A stretch of 64,000 nucleotides of DNA from Enterococcus_G camelliae. GTDB lineage: Bacteria; Bacillota; Bacilli; Lactobacillales; Enterococcaceae. Below the pieces are notes generated by a model. It had not been told where the DNA came from, did no database searches, and worked only from the letters and a program-made list of their open reading frames with translations. Location: assembly GCF_042685105.1 (NCBI RefSeq), contig NZ_JBHUMO010000044.1:124001-188000 (forward strand), in the 5' to 3' direction. The position numbers and the translations under genes are program-made. Of this stretch, positions 35,377 to 43,652 are shown piece after piece. Position 1 is the stretch's first letter. Each line of letters begins with the position of its first letter.

Positions 35377-36934
35377 CTGTCTCACCTACCTCTGCCAATT
35401 CTTTTTGCGCATCTTCCAACGAATATCCTGTCATAAGCAAGCCAAGTTCTTTCTCAGATGTGGCCTTTGGATCCACAATACCAACGATTTTCCCAGCATG
35501 AATAACAGCGATTCGATCGGATACATTCAAAATTTCTTCTAATTCAAAACTAATCAGTAAGACGGCCTTCATCTTATCTCGTTGCTCAATTAATCGTTTA
35601 TGAATGAATTCAATTGCACCAACGTCCAAGCCCCGAGTCGGATTGGCCACAATCAACAAATCGGGATCGCGACTGACTTCTCGAGCAATAATTGCTTTTT
35701 GTTGATTCCCACCAGACAATGCTTTCGCTGGAACCAATTCACTAACCGTTCGAACATCAAATTCCTGAATGAGTTCTTTTGCATGTTCATTGATTTCACC
35801 ATAGTTCAATACACCCATTTTACTGTATGGTTCTTGATAGTAGGTTTGGATGCCAATATTTTCCGCTAGCGTCATCTCTAAAACCAAGCCATACTTGTGA
35901 CGATCTTCCGGTACATGACCGACACCTGTTTCTGTAATTTTCCGTGGAGAAAGATTGGTGATGTCTTCTCCGTTAACGGTAATCCGGCCACTCTCTACCT
36001 TTCGCAAACCAGTCAGAGCTTGCAACAGCTCTGATTGGCCGTTACCATCAATACCAGCAATTCCTAATACTTCACCTGCACGTACTTGCAAACTTAAATT
36101 TTTTACAGCTTCGATGCCTCGGTTTTCTTTGACGACCAAATCTTTGACATCAAGAACCACTTCTTTGGGTTCCGCAGGTTTCTTAGTTGTTTTGAAAGAG
36201 ACAGCCCTACCAACCATCATATCTGCTAGCTGTTGCGAGGTTACATCTTTAATTGCAACCGTCCCAATGCCTTTGCCTCTTCGAATTACTGTACAACGAT
36301 CTGCAACTGCTTTAATTTCATCAAGCTTATGCGTGATAAGGATAATTGATTTTCCTTCTTTGACCAATTCTTTCATAATCGTTATCAATTCTTCAATTTC
36401 TTGTGGGGTTAGGACAGCAGTTGGTTCATCGAAAATAAGCACCTCTGCTCCTCGATACAACGTTTTTAAAATTTCGACACGTTGTTGCATACCAACAGAA
36501 ATATCACGAACATAGGCATCTGGATTAACAGCCAAACCATATCGCTTTGAAACTTCTTCAATTTCTTGACGTGCTGCTTTTTTATTCAGCATCCCCAAAT
36601 GTGATTTCTCACTGCCCAAGATAATGTTTTCCGTTACGGTGAACGCATCTACCAACATGAAATGTTGATGCACCATGCCAATCCCTAATTTATTTGCGGT
36701 AGTTGGACTCGTAATTTTTACTTCTTTCCCGTTCAAATAAATTTCACCTGATGTTGGCTCCAGAATACCCGATAGCATGTTCATTAAGGTCGACTTACCA
36801 GCACCATTTTCTCCAAGTAAAGCATGAATTTCCCCTTTTTTAACTTGTAAATTTACAGCATCGTTTGCTTTAAATGCACCGAACTCTTTTGTGATGTTGC
36901 GCATTTCGATAACGTAGTTTTCTTCTTGGGTCAT
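35369..36934 (-). CDS. nupA: nucleoside ABC transporter ATP-binding protein (tandem ABC)
   Basis: Two fused ABC domains in 521 residues. The first has an intact Walker A (GENGAGKST), an ISVGMQQRVE signature and VLIFDEPTAVLT. The second has the degenerate GIDGNGQSELLQ P-loop usual for RbsA/YufO-type proteins, ALSGGNQQKAIIARE and IVANPTRGLDVG. The ATG at 36934 gives MTQEENYVIEM; the longer frame upstream runs through the intergenic hairpin and is not coding-like. Confidence 0.93.
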   Translation of the reverse strand: MTQEENYVIEMRNITKEFGAFKANDAVNLQVKKGEIHALLGENGAGKSTLMNMLSGILEPTSGEIYLNGKEVKITSPTTANKLGIGMVHQHFMLVDAFTVTENIILGSEKSHLGMLNKKAARQEIEEVSKRYGLAVNPDAYVRDISVGMQQRVEILKTLYRGAEVLIFDEPTAVLTPQEIEELITIMKELVKEGKSIILITHKLDEIKAVADRCTVIRRGKGIGTVAIKDVTSQQLADMMVGRAVSFKTTKKPAEPKEVVLDVKDLVVKENRGIEAVKNLSLQVRAGEVLGIAGIDGNGQSELLQALTGLRKVESGRITVNGEDITNLSPRKITETGVGHVPEDRHKYGLVLEMTLAENIGIQTYYQEPYSKMGVLNYGEINEHAKELIQEFDVRTVSELVPAKALSGGNQQKAIIAREVSRDPDLLIVANPTRGLDVGAIEFIHKRLIEQRDKMKAVLLISFELEEILNVSDRIAVIHAGKIVGIVDPKATSEKELGLLMTGYSLEDAQKELAEVGETGE

Positions 36935-37052
36935 TCTTTCTTCACATCCTTCTCTTTTCGTAGACACGCTCAAGGAATTTTTCCTTACCAAAAAAGACGG
37001 CTTCCGCATGCTTTGGTAAAAAATTTTTCTTGTTGTCATTAGTGAAGAGTTT

Positions 37053-37089
37053 GAATGACAAATCAAAACAGTGTTTTGATTTGTCATTC
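37053..37089 (-). other. perfect 18-bp hairpin between bmpA and nupA
   Basis: GAATGACAAATCAAAACA (37053-37070) and its exact complement (37072-37089) are separated by one base. No T-run follows on the minus strand. The likely effect is to protect or process the bmpA 3' end so that the binding protein outnumbers the membrane subunits. A short CGG/CCG stem with T6 near 36990-37005 may also attenuate. Confidence 0.75.
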
Positions 37090-37125
37090 TTCCTCAAATT
37101 TTTGAAGCAATCCTTTTGCAAATAA

Positions 37126-38232
37126 CTAATTTTTGGCAGGTTTTTCAGGTACTTCAATCTTGCCATCAATAATTTGTTGTTTTGCATCTTTGATGGCTGT
37201 TTTTGCATCATCAGATAAGAAACCTTCTGTAATATCAACACCACCATCTTTCAAACCGTAAACTAAATGTTCCCCACCAGGGAATTTATCATTCAATGCA
37301 CGAGTTGAGATATCTTCAACCGCTGCACCAACACCTTTTAGCGTTGAAGCAAGGGTAAAGTTATCATCTTTACCATCTTTGGTTGTGTATTTTCCTTGAT
37401 CTTGTTGATCGCTATCCACACCAATAACCCAAACTTTTTTGCTATCTAAGTCAGCTTCGTTTAATTGGCTATTCACTGCTTTGGCTTCTTGGAAGACACC
37501 TGCTCCGGTACCACCTGAAGCATGGAAAATAATATCAGCGCCATTTTGGTACATTGAAGCTGCTAAGGCTTTTCCTTTAGCAGGATCCCCAAATGAAGCC
37601 GCATATTGTGAATCAACTGTAACTGTTTTGCCTAATTTTTTGGCTGTATCAGCGACACCTTTTTCAAAACCTGCTTGGAAACGGTCAATTACAACGCCTT
37701 CTTCCCCACCAATAAAGCCAACCTTATTGGTTTTGGTTGTTTCAGCCGCTGCAATCCCTGCTAAATATGCTGCTTCATTGTCTTTAAAGGTTGCAGAAAC
37801 AACATTTTTCGCATCAATTGTACTATCAATGATGGCAAATTGCACATTTGGATTTTGCTTTGCTGCTTCTGTAATAGCTGGTTGTAATAAATATCCAATC
37901 CCAAAAATGGTTTTAAAGCCATTTTGTACAGCACCTGATACATTGGTTGTATATTGGCTAGCATCATCTGATTGGATGTAATCATAGCCACCTGTACCGC
38001 GTTTGATATCGTGTTTTTTACCCCATTCTTGTAACCCTTCCCACGCAGATTGGTTAAACGAACGGTCATCAACACCACCAATATCTGTCACAATCATAAC
38101 GCTGTGATTGTCAGATTTTGAGCTACTGCTATCGCTTGAACTTGTTGTACTTTTCTTTCCTCCACATGCTGTCAGTAACATCACACTTGCTAATGCTACT
38201 ACACCGAAACCAAGTATTTTTGCTTTTTTCAT
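37126..38232 (-). CDS. bmpA: nucleoside-binding lipoprotein, BMP family
   Basis: Extracellular lipoprotein that captures nucleosides for NupABC. The 368 residues begin with a signal peptide and lipobox LLTACGGKK (Cys23), then a Ser-rich linker. The BMP fold follows, with VTDIGGVDDRSFNQSAWEG and GFIGGEEGVVIDRFQAGFEKG. The ATG at 38232 lies nine bases after AGGGGG; a longer frame has no signal-peptide logic. It is located between cdd and nupA. Confidence 0.94.
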   Translation of the reverse strand: MKKAKILGFGVVALASVMLLTACGGKKSTTSSSDSSSSKSDNHSVMIVTDIGGVDDRSFNQSAWEGLQEWGKKHDIKRGTGGYDYIQSDDASQYTTNVSGAVQNGFKTIFGIGYLLQPAITEAAKQNPNVQFAIIDSTIDAKNVVSATFKDNEAAYLAGIAAAETTKTNKVGFIGGEEGVVIDRFQAGFEKGVADTAKKLGKTVTVDSQYAASFGDPAKGKALAASMYQNGADIIFHASGGTGAGVFQEAKAVNSQLNEADLDSKKVWVIGVDSDQQDQGKYTTKDGKDDNFTLASTLKGVGAAVEDISTRALNDKFPGGEHLVYGLKDGGVDITEGFLSDDAKTAIKDAKQQIIDGKIEVPEKPAKN

Positions 38233-38292
38233 TTCTGTAAAGCCCCCTATAGTTTTATTTTTCAACAGTCGTTACCGACCGAATGAACAAAG

Positions 38293-38697
38293 TTAAATAG
38301 ATAAATCTTCTTCTTTGAAGAAATACGGCAATAAATCCTCCACCGTCATTTCTTTTGTTACCCCATTTTCACCGACTAACGTGACCGGCATATCAGCTTC
38401 GCAAAACTCTGATATAACTTGACGACACGCCCCGCAAGGCGAAATTGGCTTTGGCGTATGGCCTGCAATCACCAAATGTTCAAAAGAACGTTCCCCTTCA
38501 GATACGGCTTTAAAGATGGCCGTTCGTTCTGCACAATTACTCAGACCATAGGATGCATTTTCAATATTAAGTCCTTGGTAAAGCTTGCCATCTTTTGTAA
38601 CCAGACAGGCCCCCACTGGAAAATGTGAATAGGGTACATATGCCTTATCCAATGCAGCAACCGCTACGTCAATCCATTCTTGCTTTGCTTTTGCCAT
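38293..38697 (-). CDS. cdd: cytidine deaminase
   Basis: Zinc enzyme converting (deoxy)cytidine to (deoxy)uridine, 134 residues from the ATG at 38697. A GTG at 38709 overlaps AGGGAG. The active site is NCAERTAIF with the catalytic Glu, plus SPCGACRQV with two zinc cysteines. It feeds uridine to Pdp in the same operon. Confidence 0.96.
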   Translation of the reverse strand: MAKAKQEWIDVAVAALDKAYVPYSHFPVGACLVTKDGKLYQGLNIENASYGLSNCAERTAIFKAVSEGERSFEHLVIAGHTPKPISPCGACRQVISEFCEADMPVTLVGENGVTKEMTVEDLLPYFFKEEDLSI

Positions 38698-38712
38698 TTT
38701 CTCGCTCACTCC

Positions 38713-39375
38713 CTAATATCCCGCTCCTGTTTGACCAGAAATAATTGCGATACTTGCGCTTGTTCCGAGACGGGTTGCACCTGCTTCGACCATTGCTAAA
38801 GCTTCTGCTTCATTATGAATTCCACCAGAAGCCTTCACGCCCATTTCTGGCCCAACCGTCGCGCGCATGATTCGAATGTGCTCAATTTTGGCACCTGCTG
38901 TTGAAAAACCGGTTGAAGTTTTAACAAAATCGGCTCCAGCTAATTTTGCCAACTCACATGCGCGGATAATTTCTTCATCAGTTAACAATGCAGTTTCGAT
39001 AATCACTTTGACCAATGCTCGATCTTTGGCTGCTTCCACCACTGCTTCAATATCTTGGCGAACGTAGGCATCATCGCCATCTTTTAACGCCCCGATATTA
39101 ATAACCATGTCAACTTCATCTGCACCATTTTGAATTGCATCGGTCGTTTCAAAGGCTTTTGTAGCTGTCGTATTCGCACCCAAAGGAAAACCAATAACAG
39201 TACAAACAGCAACTGGCTCATTTTTTAATTGCTCTGATGCGTAAGAAACCCACGTAGGATTGACACACACTGAGTAAAAATGAAACTTTTTGGCTTCATC
39301 AATTATGTTTTGTACACTCTCTTTTGTGGCATCAGCTTTTAATATCGTATGATCAATCATTCGATTTAATTCCAT
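38713..39375 (-). CDS. deoC: deoxyribose-phosphate aldolase
   Basis: Class I aldolase splitting deoxyribose 5-phosphate to acetaldehyde and glyceraldehyde 3-phosphate. The 220 residues carry the Schiff-base lysine in GADFVKTSTGFS, and MRATVGPEMGVKASGGI supplies the second lysine. It lies between pdp and cdd. Confidence 0.97.
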   Translation of the reverse strand: MELNRMIDHTILKADATKESVQNIIDEAKKFHFYSVCVNPTWVSYASEQLKNEPVAVCTVIGFPLGANTTATKAFETTDAIQNGADEVDMVINIGALKDGDDAYVRQDIEAVVEAAKDRALVKVIIETALLTDEEIIRACELAKLAGADFVKTSTGFSTAGAKIEHIRIMRATVGPEMGVKASGGIHNEAEALAMVEAGATRLGTSASIAIISGQTGAGY

Positions 39376-39387
39376 TTTTTTCGTCCC

Positions 39388-40689
39388 CTATTCTGTAATC
39401 ATTTCATGAATCAAAATTGGTTCTTCACCTGAATCACCAATAGTTATGCTTTGCTCGATACGATCAATCACTTCTTGAATTTCCTCTTGATTGCTATAGA
39501 TTGTCAGCAAGACTTCCCCTTCTTTGACTTCATCGCCGACTTTTTTATGCAATTTTATCCCCACTGCATAATCGATAGCATCTTCTTTTGTTTTTCTACC
39601 AGCACCCAGCATCATTGCAGCGATACCCAAATCATTTGCGACCATTTTTTGAATGACACCTGATTGTTTGGCTGGCAAAGCAATTTCATAGCGAGCGGTT
39701 AATAGTTTTTCAGGACAATCAACGACCGATTCATCTCCGCCTTGATTGCGAACCATCTCACGGAACTTGTTCAACGCTTTTCCATTATTCAAGGCCTCGG
39801 TCAAAAGGGTTCGTGCTTCGGTTAAAGAGGCTGCTTTTTTAGCAAGTACAACCATCTGGCTTCCTAAAACCATACACATCTCTGTTAAGTCAGCTGGCCC
39901 CTTCCCTCTTAACGTCTCAATCGCTTCGACCACTTCCAAGCTATTCCCGATTGCTTCTCCTAATGGCTGCGACATATCAGAAATTACCGCCATTGTTTGC
40001 CGATGAGCCAACGCTCCAATTCGAACCATTGTATGGGCCAATCTTCTAGCATCTGGCAAGTTCTTCATAAATGCTCCATCACCAGTTGTAACATCTAGGA
40101 CGATTGCATCTGCCCCAGCAGCTATTTTTTTGCTCATAATTGAACTGGCAATTAACGGTATTGAACTAACTGTTCCCGTAACATCTCGTAACGCATATAA
40201 TTTTTTGTCTGCCGGTGCCAAATCTCCTGATTGACCAATCACCGCCACTTTGCTAGTATTCACCATTTCAATAAAGGCTGTGTCCGACACTTCAATTTTG
40301 AATCCTGGAATGGCTTCTAGCTTATCAAGCGTTCCGCCTGTATAGCCAAGGCCTCGTCCAGACATCTTAGCAACGGGAACGCCCACACTTGCTACTAATG
40401 GTGCCAATATTAATGTCGTGGTATCACCAACCCCACCGGTAGAATGCTTGTCTACCTTCACTCCATCAATCGAAGACAAATCCATCACTTCTCCTGAATG
40501 AGCCATTGCTAATGTCAAATGAGTGATTTCTTCATCCGTCATATCGACAAAATAGATTGCCATCAAAAGTGCACTCATCTGATAATCCGGAATTCGATTG
40601 TTCGTGTATTCAGAAATAACCCATTCAATTTCTTCTTTGGTCAAAGCATGTCCATCACGTTTTTTTTCTATCACATCGACCATGCGCAT
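39388..40689 (-). CDS. pdp: pyrimidine-nucleoside phosphorylase
   Basis: Phosphorolysis of uridine, thymidine and deoxyuridine. The 433 residues equal the Bacillus Pdp length. DKHSTGGVGDTTTL is the phosphate-binding signature and KMSGRGLGYTGGTLDKLE follows. The ATG at 40689 is nine bases after GGGG. It is the first gene of the nucleoside operon, immediately behind the operator-promoter at 40722-40773. Confidence 0.96.
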   Translation of the reverse strand: MRMVDVIEKKRDGHALTKEEIEWVISEYTNNRIPDYQMSALLMAIYFVDMTDEEITHLTLAMAHSGEVMDLSSIDGVKVDKHSTGGVGDTTTLILAPLVASVGVPVAKMSGRGLGYTGGTLDKLEAIPGFKIEVSDTAFIEMVNTSKVAVIGQSGDLAPADKKLYALRDVTGTVSSIPLIASSIMSKKIAAGADAIVLDVTTGDGAFMKNLPDARRLAHTMVRIGALAHRQTMAVISDMSQPLGEAIGNSLEVVEAIETLRGKGPADLTEMCMVLGSQMVVLAKKAASLTEARTLLTEALNNGKALNKFREMVRNQGGDESVVDCPEKLLTARYEIALPAKQSGVIQKMVANDLGIAAMMLGAGRKTKEDAIDYAVGIKLHKKVGDEVKEGEVLLTIYSNQEEIQEVIDRIEQSITIGDSGEEPILIHEMITE

Positions 40690-40721
40690 AAAACTGATCC
40701 CCACTTCCTCAATCTGCTTTT

Positions 40722-40773
40722 ATTATACATGAAAATACGTTCTAGTAAACCATTTTAGTAAACCGGTTTACTA
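40722..40773 (-). promoter_or_regulatory. nucleoside operon promoter with LacI-type operator
   Basis: On the minus strand TTTACT (complement of 40744-40749) and TATAAT (complement of 40722-40727) are spaced 16 bases. The perfect 18-bp palindrome TAGTAAACCGGTTTACTA occupies 40756-40773, and a further half-site TAGTAAAC (40743-40750) overlaps the -35. CG-centred palindromes of this kind are the usual LacI-family operator; the adjacent LacI-type gene is the obvious ligand-sensing repressor. Confidence 0.85.
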
Positions 40774-40822
40774 TATATGCTTTCACAAAGAAAGCCCTTA
40801 CAAATCTAACTATACATGGGAA

Positions 40823-41839
40823 TTACTCCCCTGTCAACGGTTTTACGCTCTCACGAATAATTAATTTTGTATCAAAAATTTTATTCGGAACCCGGTGTTT
40901 TGGAAATTCAATCGCATCTACCAAGAATTTGGCAGCTGTAAACCCTATATCAAAGGTTGGTTGCATCACGGTGGTAAGTGGAGGATTCATATATTCTGAA
41001 AATTGGATATCATCAAAGCCAATAATTGAGATATCGTCTGGTACTTTTTTACCACTCTCATAAATTGCTTTGTAACACCCCATCGCCATTAAATCATTGC
41101 TACAGAAAATCGCCGTAATCTCACGCCGGCGCAATAATTCTTTGGCTGCTGTATACCCTCCAGTAATCGTTAGTTCATTTGTAGCAACATACTGTTTACG
41201 AAAAGCAAGCCCGGCATCCTTTAAGGCTAATCGGTAACCATTAAAACGTTCTTCTAGCTGATAATAGCCTGTGTTTTCTTTTAACATGCCAATGTTACGG
41301 TGTCCTTGCTGGATGAGATATTTCACTGCTAAGTACGCACCTTCGTATTCTTTGATAATTAATCTTCCCGTATCACGCTGATTAATGCCTCGATCAATCA
41401 AAATAAGCGGCATTCTTTGAAAAAAAGGACTTTTTACTCGATAATGTTCAGGTAATAAATGAGGAGTAGCTAATAAAATACCATCAACAGAACGATGAGC
41501 AAGTTCTTCCAAAAATTGAATTTCCTTCTCTTGATTTTGATGCGAATTGCACAACACAAGCATATAACCCAGCGGATTCATATACCGCTCAGCACCTTCT
41601 ACAATTTTAGAAAAAAATGCATCCGTCACATCAGGGACAATCATGCCGATTGTTTTCGAGTTACGCTTGATAACGTTCGATGCAAAAAAATCAGGTTTAT
41701 AATGATTTTCTTCCACAATTGTCAACACGCGCCGTCTAGTTTCTTCGCTAAAGCGACTGCCTTTATTATTTAAAATTTGTGAAACGGTCGTGACAGATAC
41801 TCCGGCTAATTCAGCAATCTGACGGATAGTCAGTTTCAT
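40823..41839 (-). CDS. LacI-family regulator, probable nucleoside operon repressor
   Basis: A 338-residue LacI/GalR protein, nearest in type to RbsR-like repressors. The N-terminal helix-turn-helix is TIRQIAELAGVSVTTVSQIL with a hinge around residues 45-60, followed by a periplasmic-binding-protein fold (SKTIGMIVPDVTDAFF, AIFCSNDLMAMG, ISIIGFDDIQFSEYMNPPLT). It follows the methyltransferase gene by 12 bases and precedes the nucleoside operon operator. The effector could be ribose, deoxyribose phosphate or a nucleoside; that is unknown. Confidence 0.88.
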   Translation of the reverse strand: MKLTIRQIAELAGVSVTTVSQILNNKGSRFSEETRRRVLTIVEENHYKPDFFASNVIKRNSKTIGMIVPDVTDAFFSKIVEGAERYMNPLGYMLVLCNSHQNQEKEIQFLEELAHRSVDGILLATPHLLPEHYRVKSPFFQRMPLILIDRGINQRDTGRLIIKEYEGAYLAVKYLIQQGHRNIGMLKENTGYYQLEERFNGYRLALKDAGLAFRKQYVATNELTITGGYTAAKELLRRREITAIFCSNDLMAMGCYKAIYESGKKVPDDISIIGFDDIQFSEYMNPPLTTVMQPTFDIGFTAAKFLVDAIEFPKHRVPNKIFDTKLIIRESVKPLTGE

Positions 41840-41851
41840 CCCCCATCCTCC

Positions 41852-42460
41852 TTATTCTTTTTCTTTCACACTTTTGATAATGTAATACCCTTTTTCTTTT
41901 GCTACAATTTCAGCATTTCCAAATACTTCAACCATTTTTTTCTGTGCACTAGGAGCCCCTTGCTTTTTCTGAATTACAATTGTCAGTGTTCCTTTTGGCA
42001 GCAATCGTTCATAGGCATCAGCTAAAATAGCGTGAACTACCTTTTTTCCTGCACGAATGGGGGGATTACTGACAATAGCGGCATAGTTTTTTTCAAGAAC
42101 CTCTTCATACAAATTTGATGAATGGATAGTTACATTTGTTAGTTGATTCAACGCTGCATTCTGTTGTGCCAAATGGACTGCACGTTCATTAATATCTACC
42201 ATTTCTACCTTACGATTGGTTGCATAGACCAAGGCCAAACCAATTGGTCCATAGCCACAGCCGATATCCAGCACCGTTCCTTCAGGTAAATTTTCAGTCG
42301 AAAACGTGTCAATCAACACACGCGAACCAAAGTCAACGGTTCCTTTTGAAAAAACCCCACTATCGGTAGCAAAACGAAACACTCGATTTTTTAATTCAAA
42401 GGTCCACTCGTTCACATGATGAGCGGCATGGGGTTGCTTTGTATAATAATGATCTGCCAT
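41852..42460 (-). CDS. RsmC-like class I SAM methyltransferase
   Basis: A 202-residue methyltransferase of the MTS/RsmC group (Bacillus YbxB-like), which methylates guanine in 16S rRNA in better-known members. The SAM site is VLDIGCGYGPIGLAL, the acidic residue follows in VEMVDINERAV, and the catalytic NPPIRAGK matches the NPPF motif of N2-guanine enzymes. AAAGGAG precedes the ATG. The rRNA target is inferred from the family. Confidence 0.85.
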   Translation of the reverse strand: MADHYYTKQPHAAHHVNEWTFELKNRVFRFATDSGVFSKGTVDFGSRVLIDTFSTENLPEGTVLDIGCGYGPIGLALVYATNRKVEMVDINERAVHLAQQNAALNQLTNVTIHSSNLYEEVLEKNYAAIVSNPPIRAGKKVVHAILADAYERLLPKGTLTIVIQKKQGAPSAQKKMVEVFGNAEIVAKEKGYYIIKSVKEKE

Positions 42461-42590
42461 TGCTATTCTCCTTTACTCATTGCCTTTATCATACCAATTA
42501 TTTCCAGATGAAACAAACATCTTTCGTGGCGCTTCACCAAAAAATAATTGAAAAAACAAGTCTTGTATGCGTTTTGTTTATTTTTTATGT

Positions 42591-42596
42591 TACACT
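42591..42596 (+). promoter_or_regulatory. coaA extended -10 element
   Basis: TG-T-TACACT forms an extended -10, 30 bases before the coaA start; the -35 is weak. Confidence 0.4.
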
Positions 42597-42625
42597 GTTT
42601 GGGAATAAACGAAGGAGACCTTTTC

Positions 42626-43549
42626 ATGAAGGAAATGACCAATTATTATCTAATACCACGAGAGGAATGGCAGGGTTTTTATGCAAAAGGCCATACCCCG
42701 CTTACCCAAGAAGAACTGGACAACATTAAAAGTTTAAATGATCGTATCTCGATGCAAGATGTAGAAGATGTTTATATTCCGCTATGCCACATGATCCATC
42801 TTTATATGAAAGAATTTGAGTCTTTGACTTTAAGTAAAGGACTGTTTTTGCATCGTTACGTCAAAATGCCTCCTTTTATTATCGGGATTGCAGGAAGTGT
42901 AGCTGTCGGCAAAAGCACAACAGCTCGTCTCTTACAGACCTTACTCGCACGTCTTTTTCCACGTCGCAACGTTCAGCTAATCACAACAGATGGCTTCTTG
43001 TATCCAAATCGAATTCTTGAAGAACGTGGCATCATGGATCGAAAAGGGTTTCCGGAAAGTTATGACATGCAAGCACTGATTAACTTTCTAAACAATGTAA
43101 AATCCGGGCAACCCAACATTCCTATTCCCATCTACTCGCATAGTGTTTACGACATTATTGATGACGAATATGAATTGATTGATTGTCCCGACATTCTACT
43201 AGTTGAAGGAATCAACACGTTGCAGTTACCTGCCAATGAACAAATTTATGTGAGTGACTTTTTTGATTTTTCAATTTTCGTTGATGCAAAACCTTCGTTA
43301 GTTGAAAAATGGTATTTGGAACGATTTGAGTCGCTACTTGATACCGCCTTTCGCGATCCAACGAATTATTACTATAATTTAGCAATTGGTAATCGCCAAG
43401 ATGCAATCGAACTAGCGGAAGAAATCTGGCAAAAAATAAATTTAAAAAATTTGGAAGAGTATATTCTTCCAACACGTAGTCGCGCTGATATTATTTTACA
43501 CAAAACGAATCATCATGCGATTGATAAAGTCTATTTGCGAAAATATTAG
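42626..43549 (+). CDS. coaA: pantothenate kinase, type I
   Basis: First step of coenzyme A synthesis. The 307 residues have Walker A GSVAVGKS (90-97), the pantothenate-site LITTDGFLYPN, and a C-terminal RADIILHKTNHHAIDKVYLRK. The ATG at 42626 is seven bases after AAGGAGA. The frame is open further upstream, but that stretch overlaps the promoter. Confidence 0.96.
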   Translation: MKEMTNYYLIPREEWQGFYAKGHTPLTQEELDNIKSLNDRISMQDVEDVYIPLCHMIHLYMKEFESLTLSKGLFLHRYVKMPPFIIGIAGSVAVGKSTTARLLQTLLARLFPRRNVQLITTDGFLYPNRILEERGIMDRKGFPESYDMQALINFLNNVKSGQPNIPIPIYSHSVYDIIDDEYELIDCPDILLVEGINTLQLPANEQIYVSDFFDFSIFVDAKPSLVEKWYLERFESLLDTAFRDPTNYYYNLAIGNRQDAIELAEEIWQKINLKNLEEYILPTRSRADIILHKTNHHAIDKVYLRKY

Positions 43550-43566
43550 AAAATGAAAAGAAGTTT

Positions 43567-43595
43567 TTGCAAATTTTCACTTGCTCGCTTATTAT
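43567..43595 (+). promoter_or_regulatory. guaA promoter
   Basis: TTGCAA (43567-43572) and TATTAT (43590-43595) are separated by 17 bases. The short leader (about 50 nt) is too small for a purine riboswitch. Confidence 0.7.
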
Positions 43596-43652
43596 AGGTA
43601 ATAAACTTGTTTTAGTAGTAAAAAAATTCAGAAGAGAATAGGGGTAATAATC

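Noticed and set aside
43596..43652. Purine riboswitch before guaA
   Set aside because: The leader is only about 50 bases and lacks the conserved aptamer loops.
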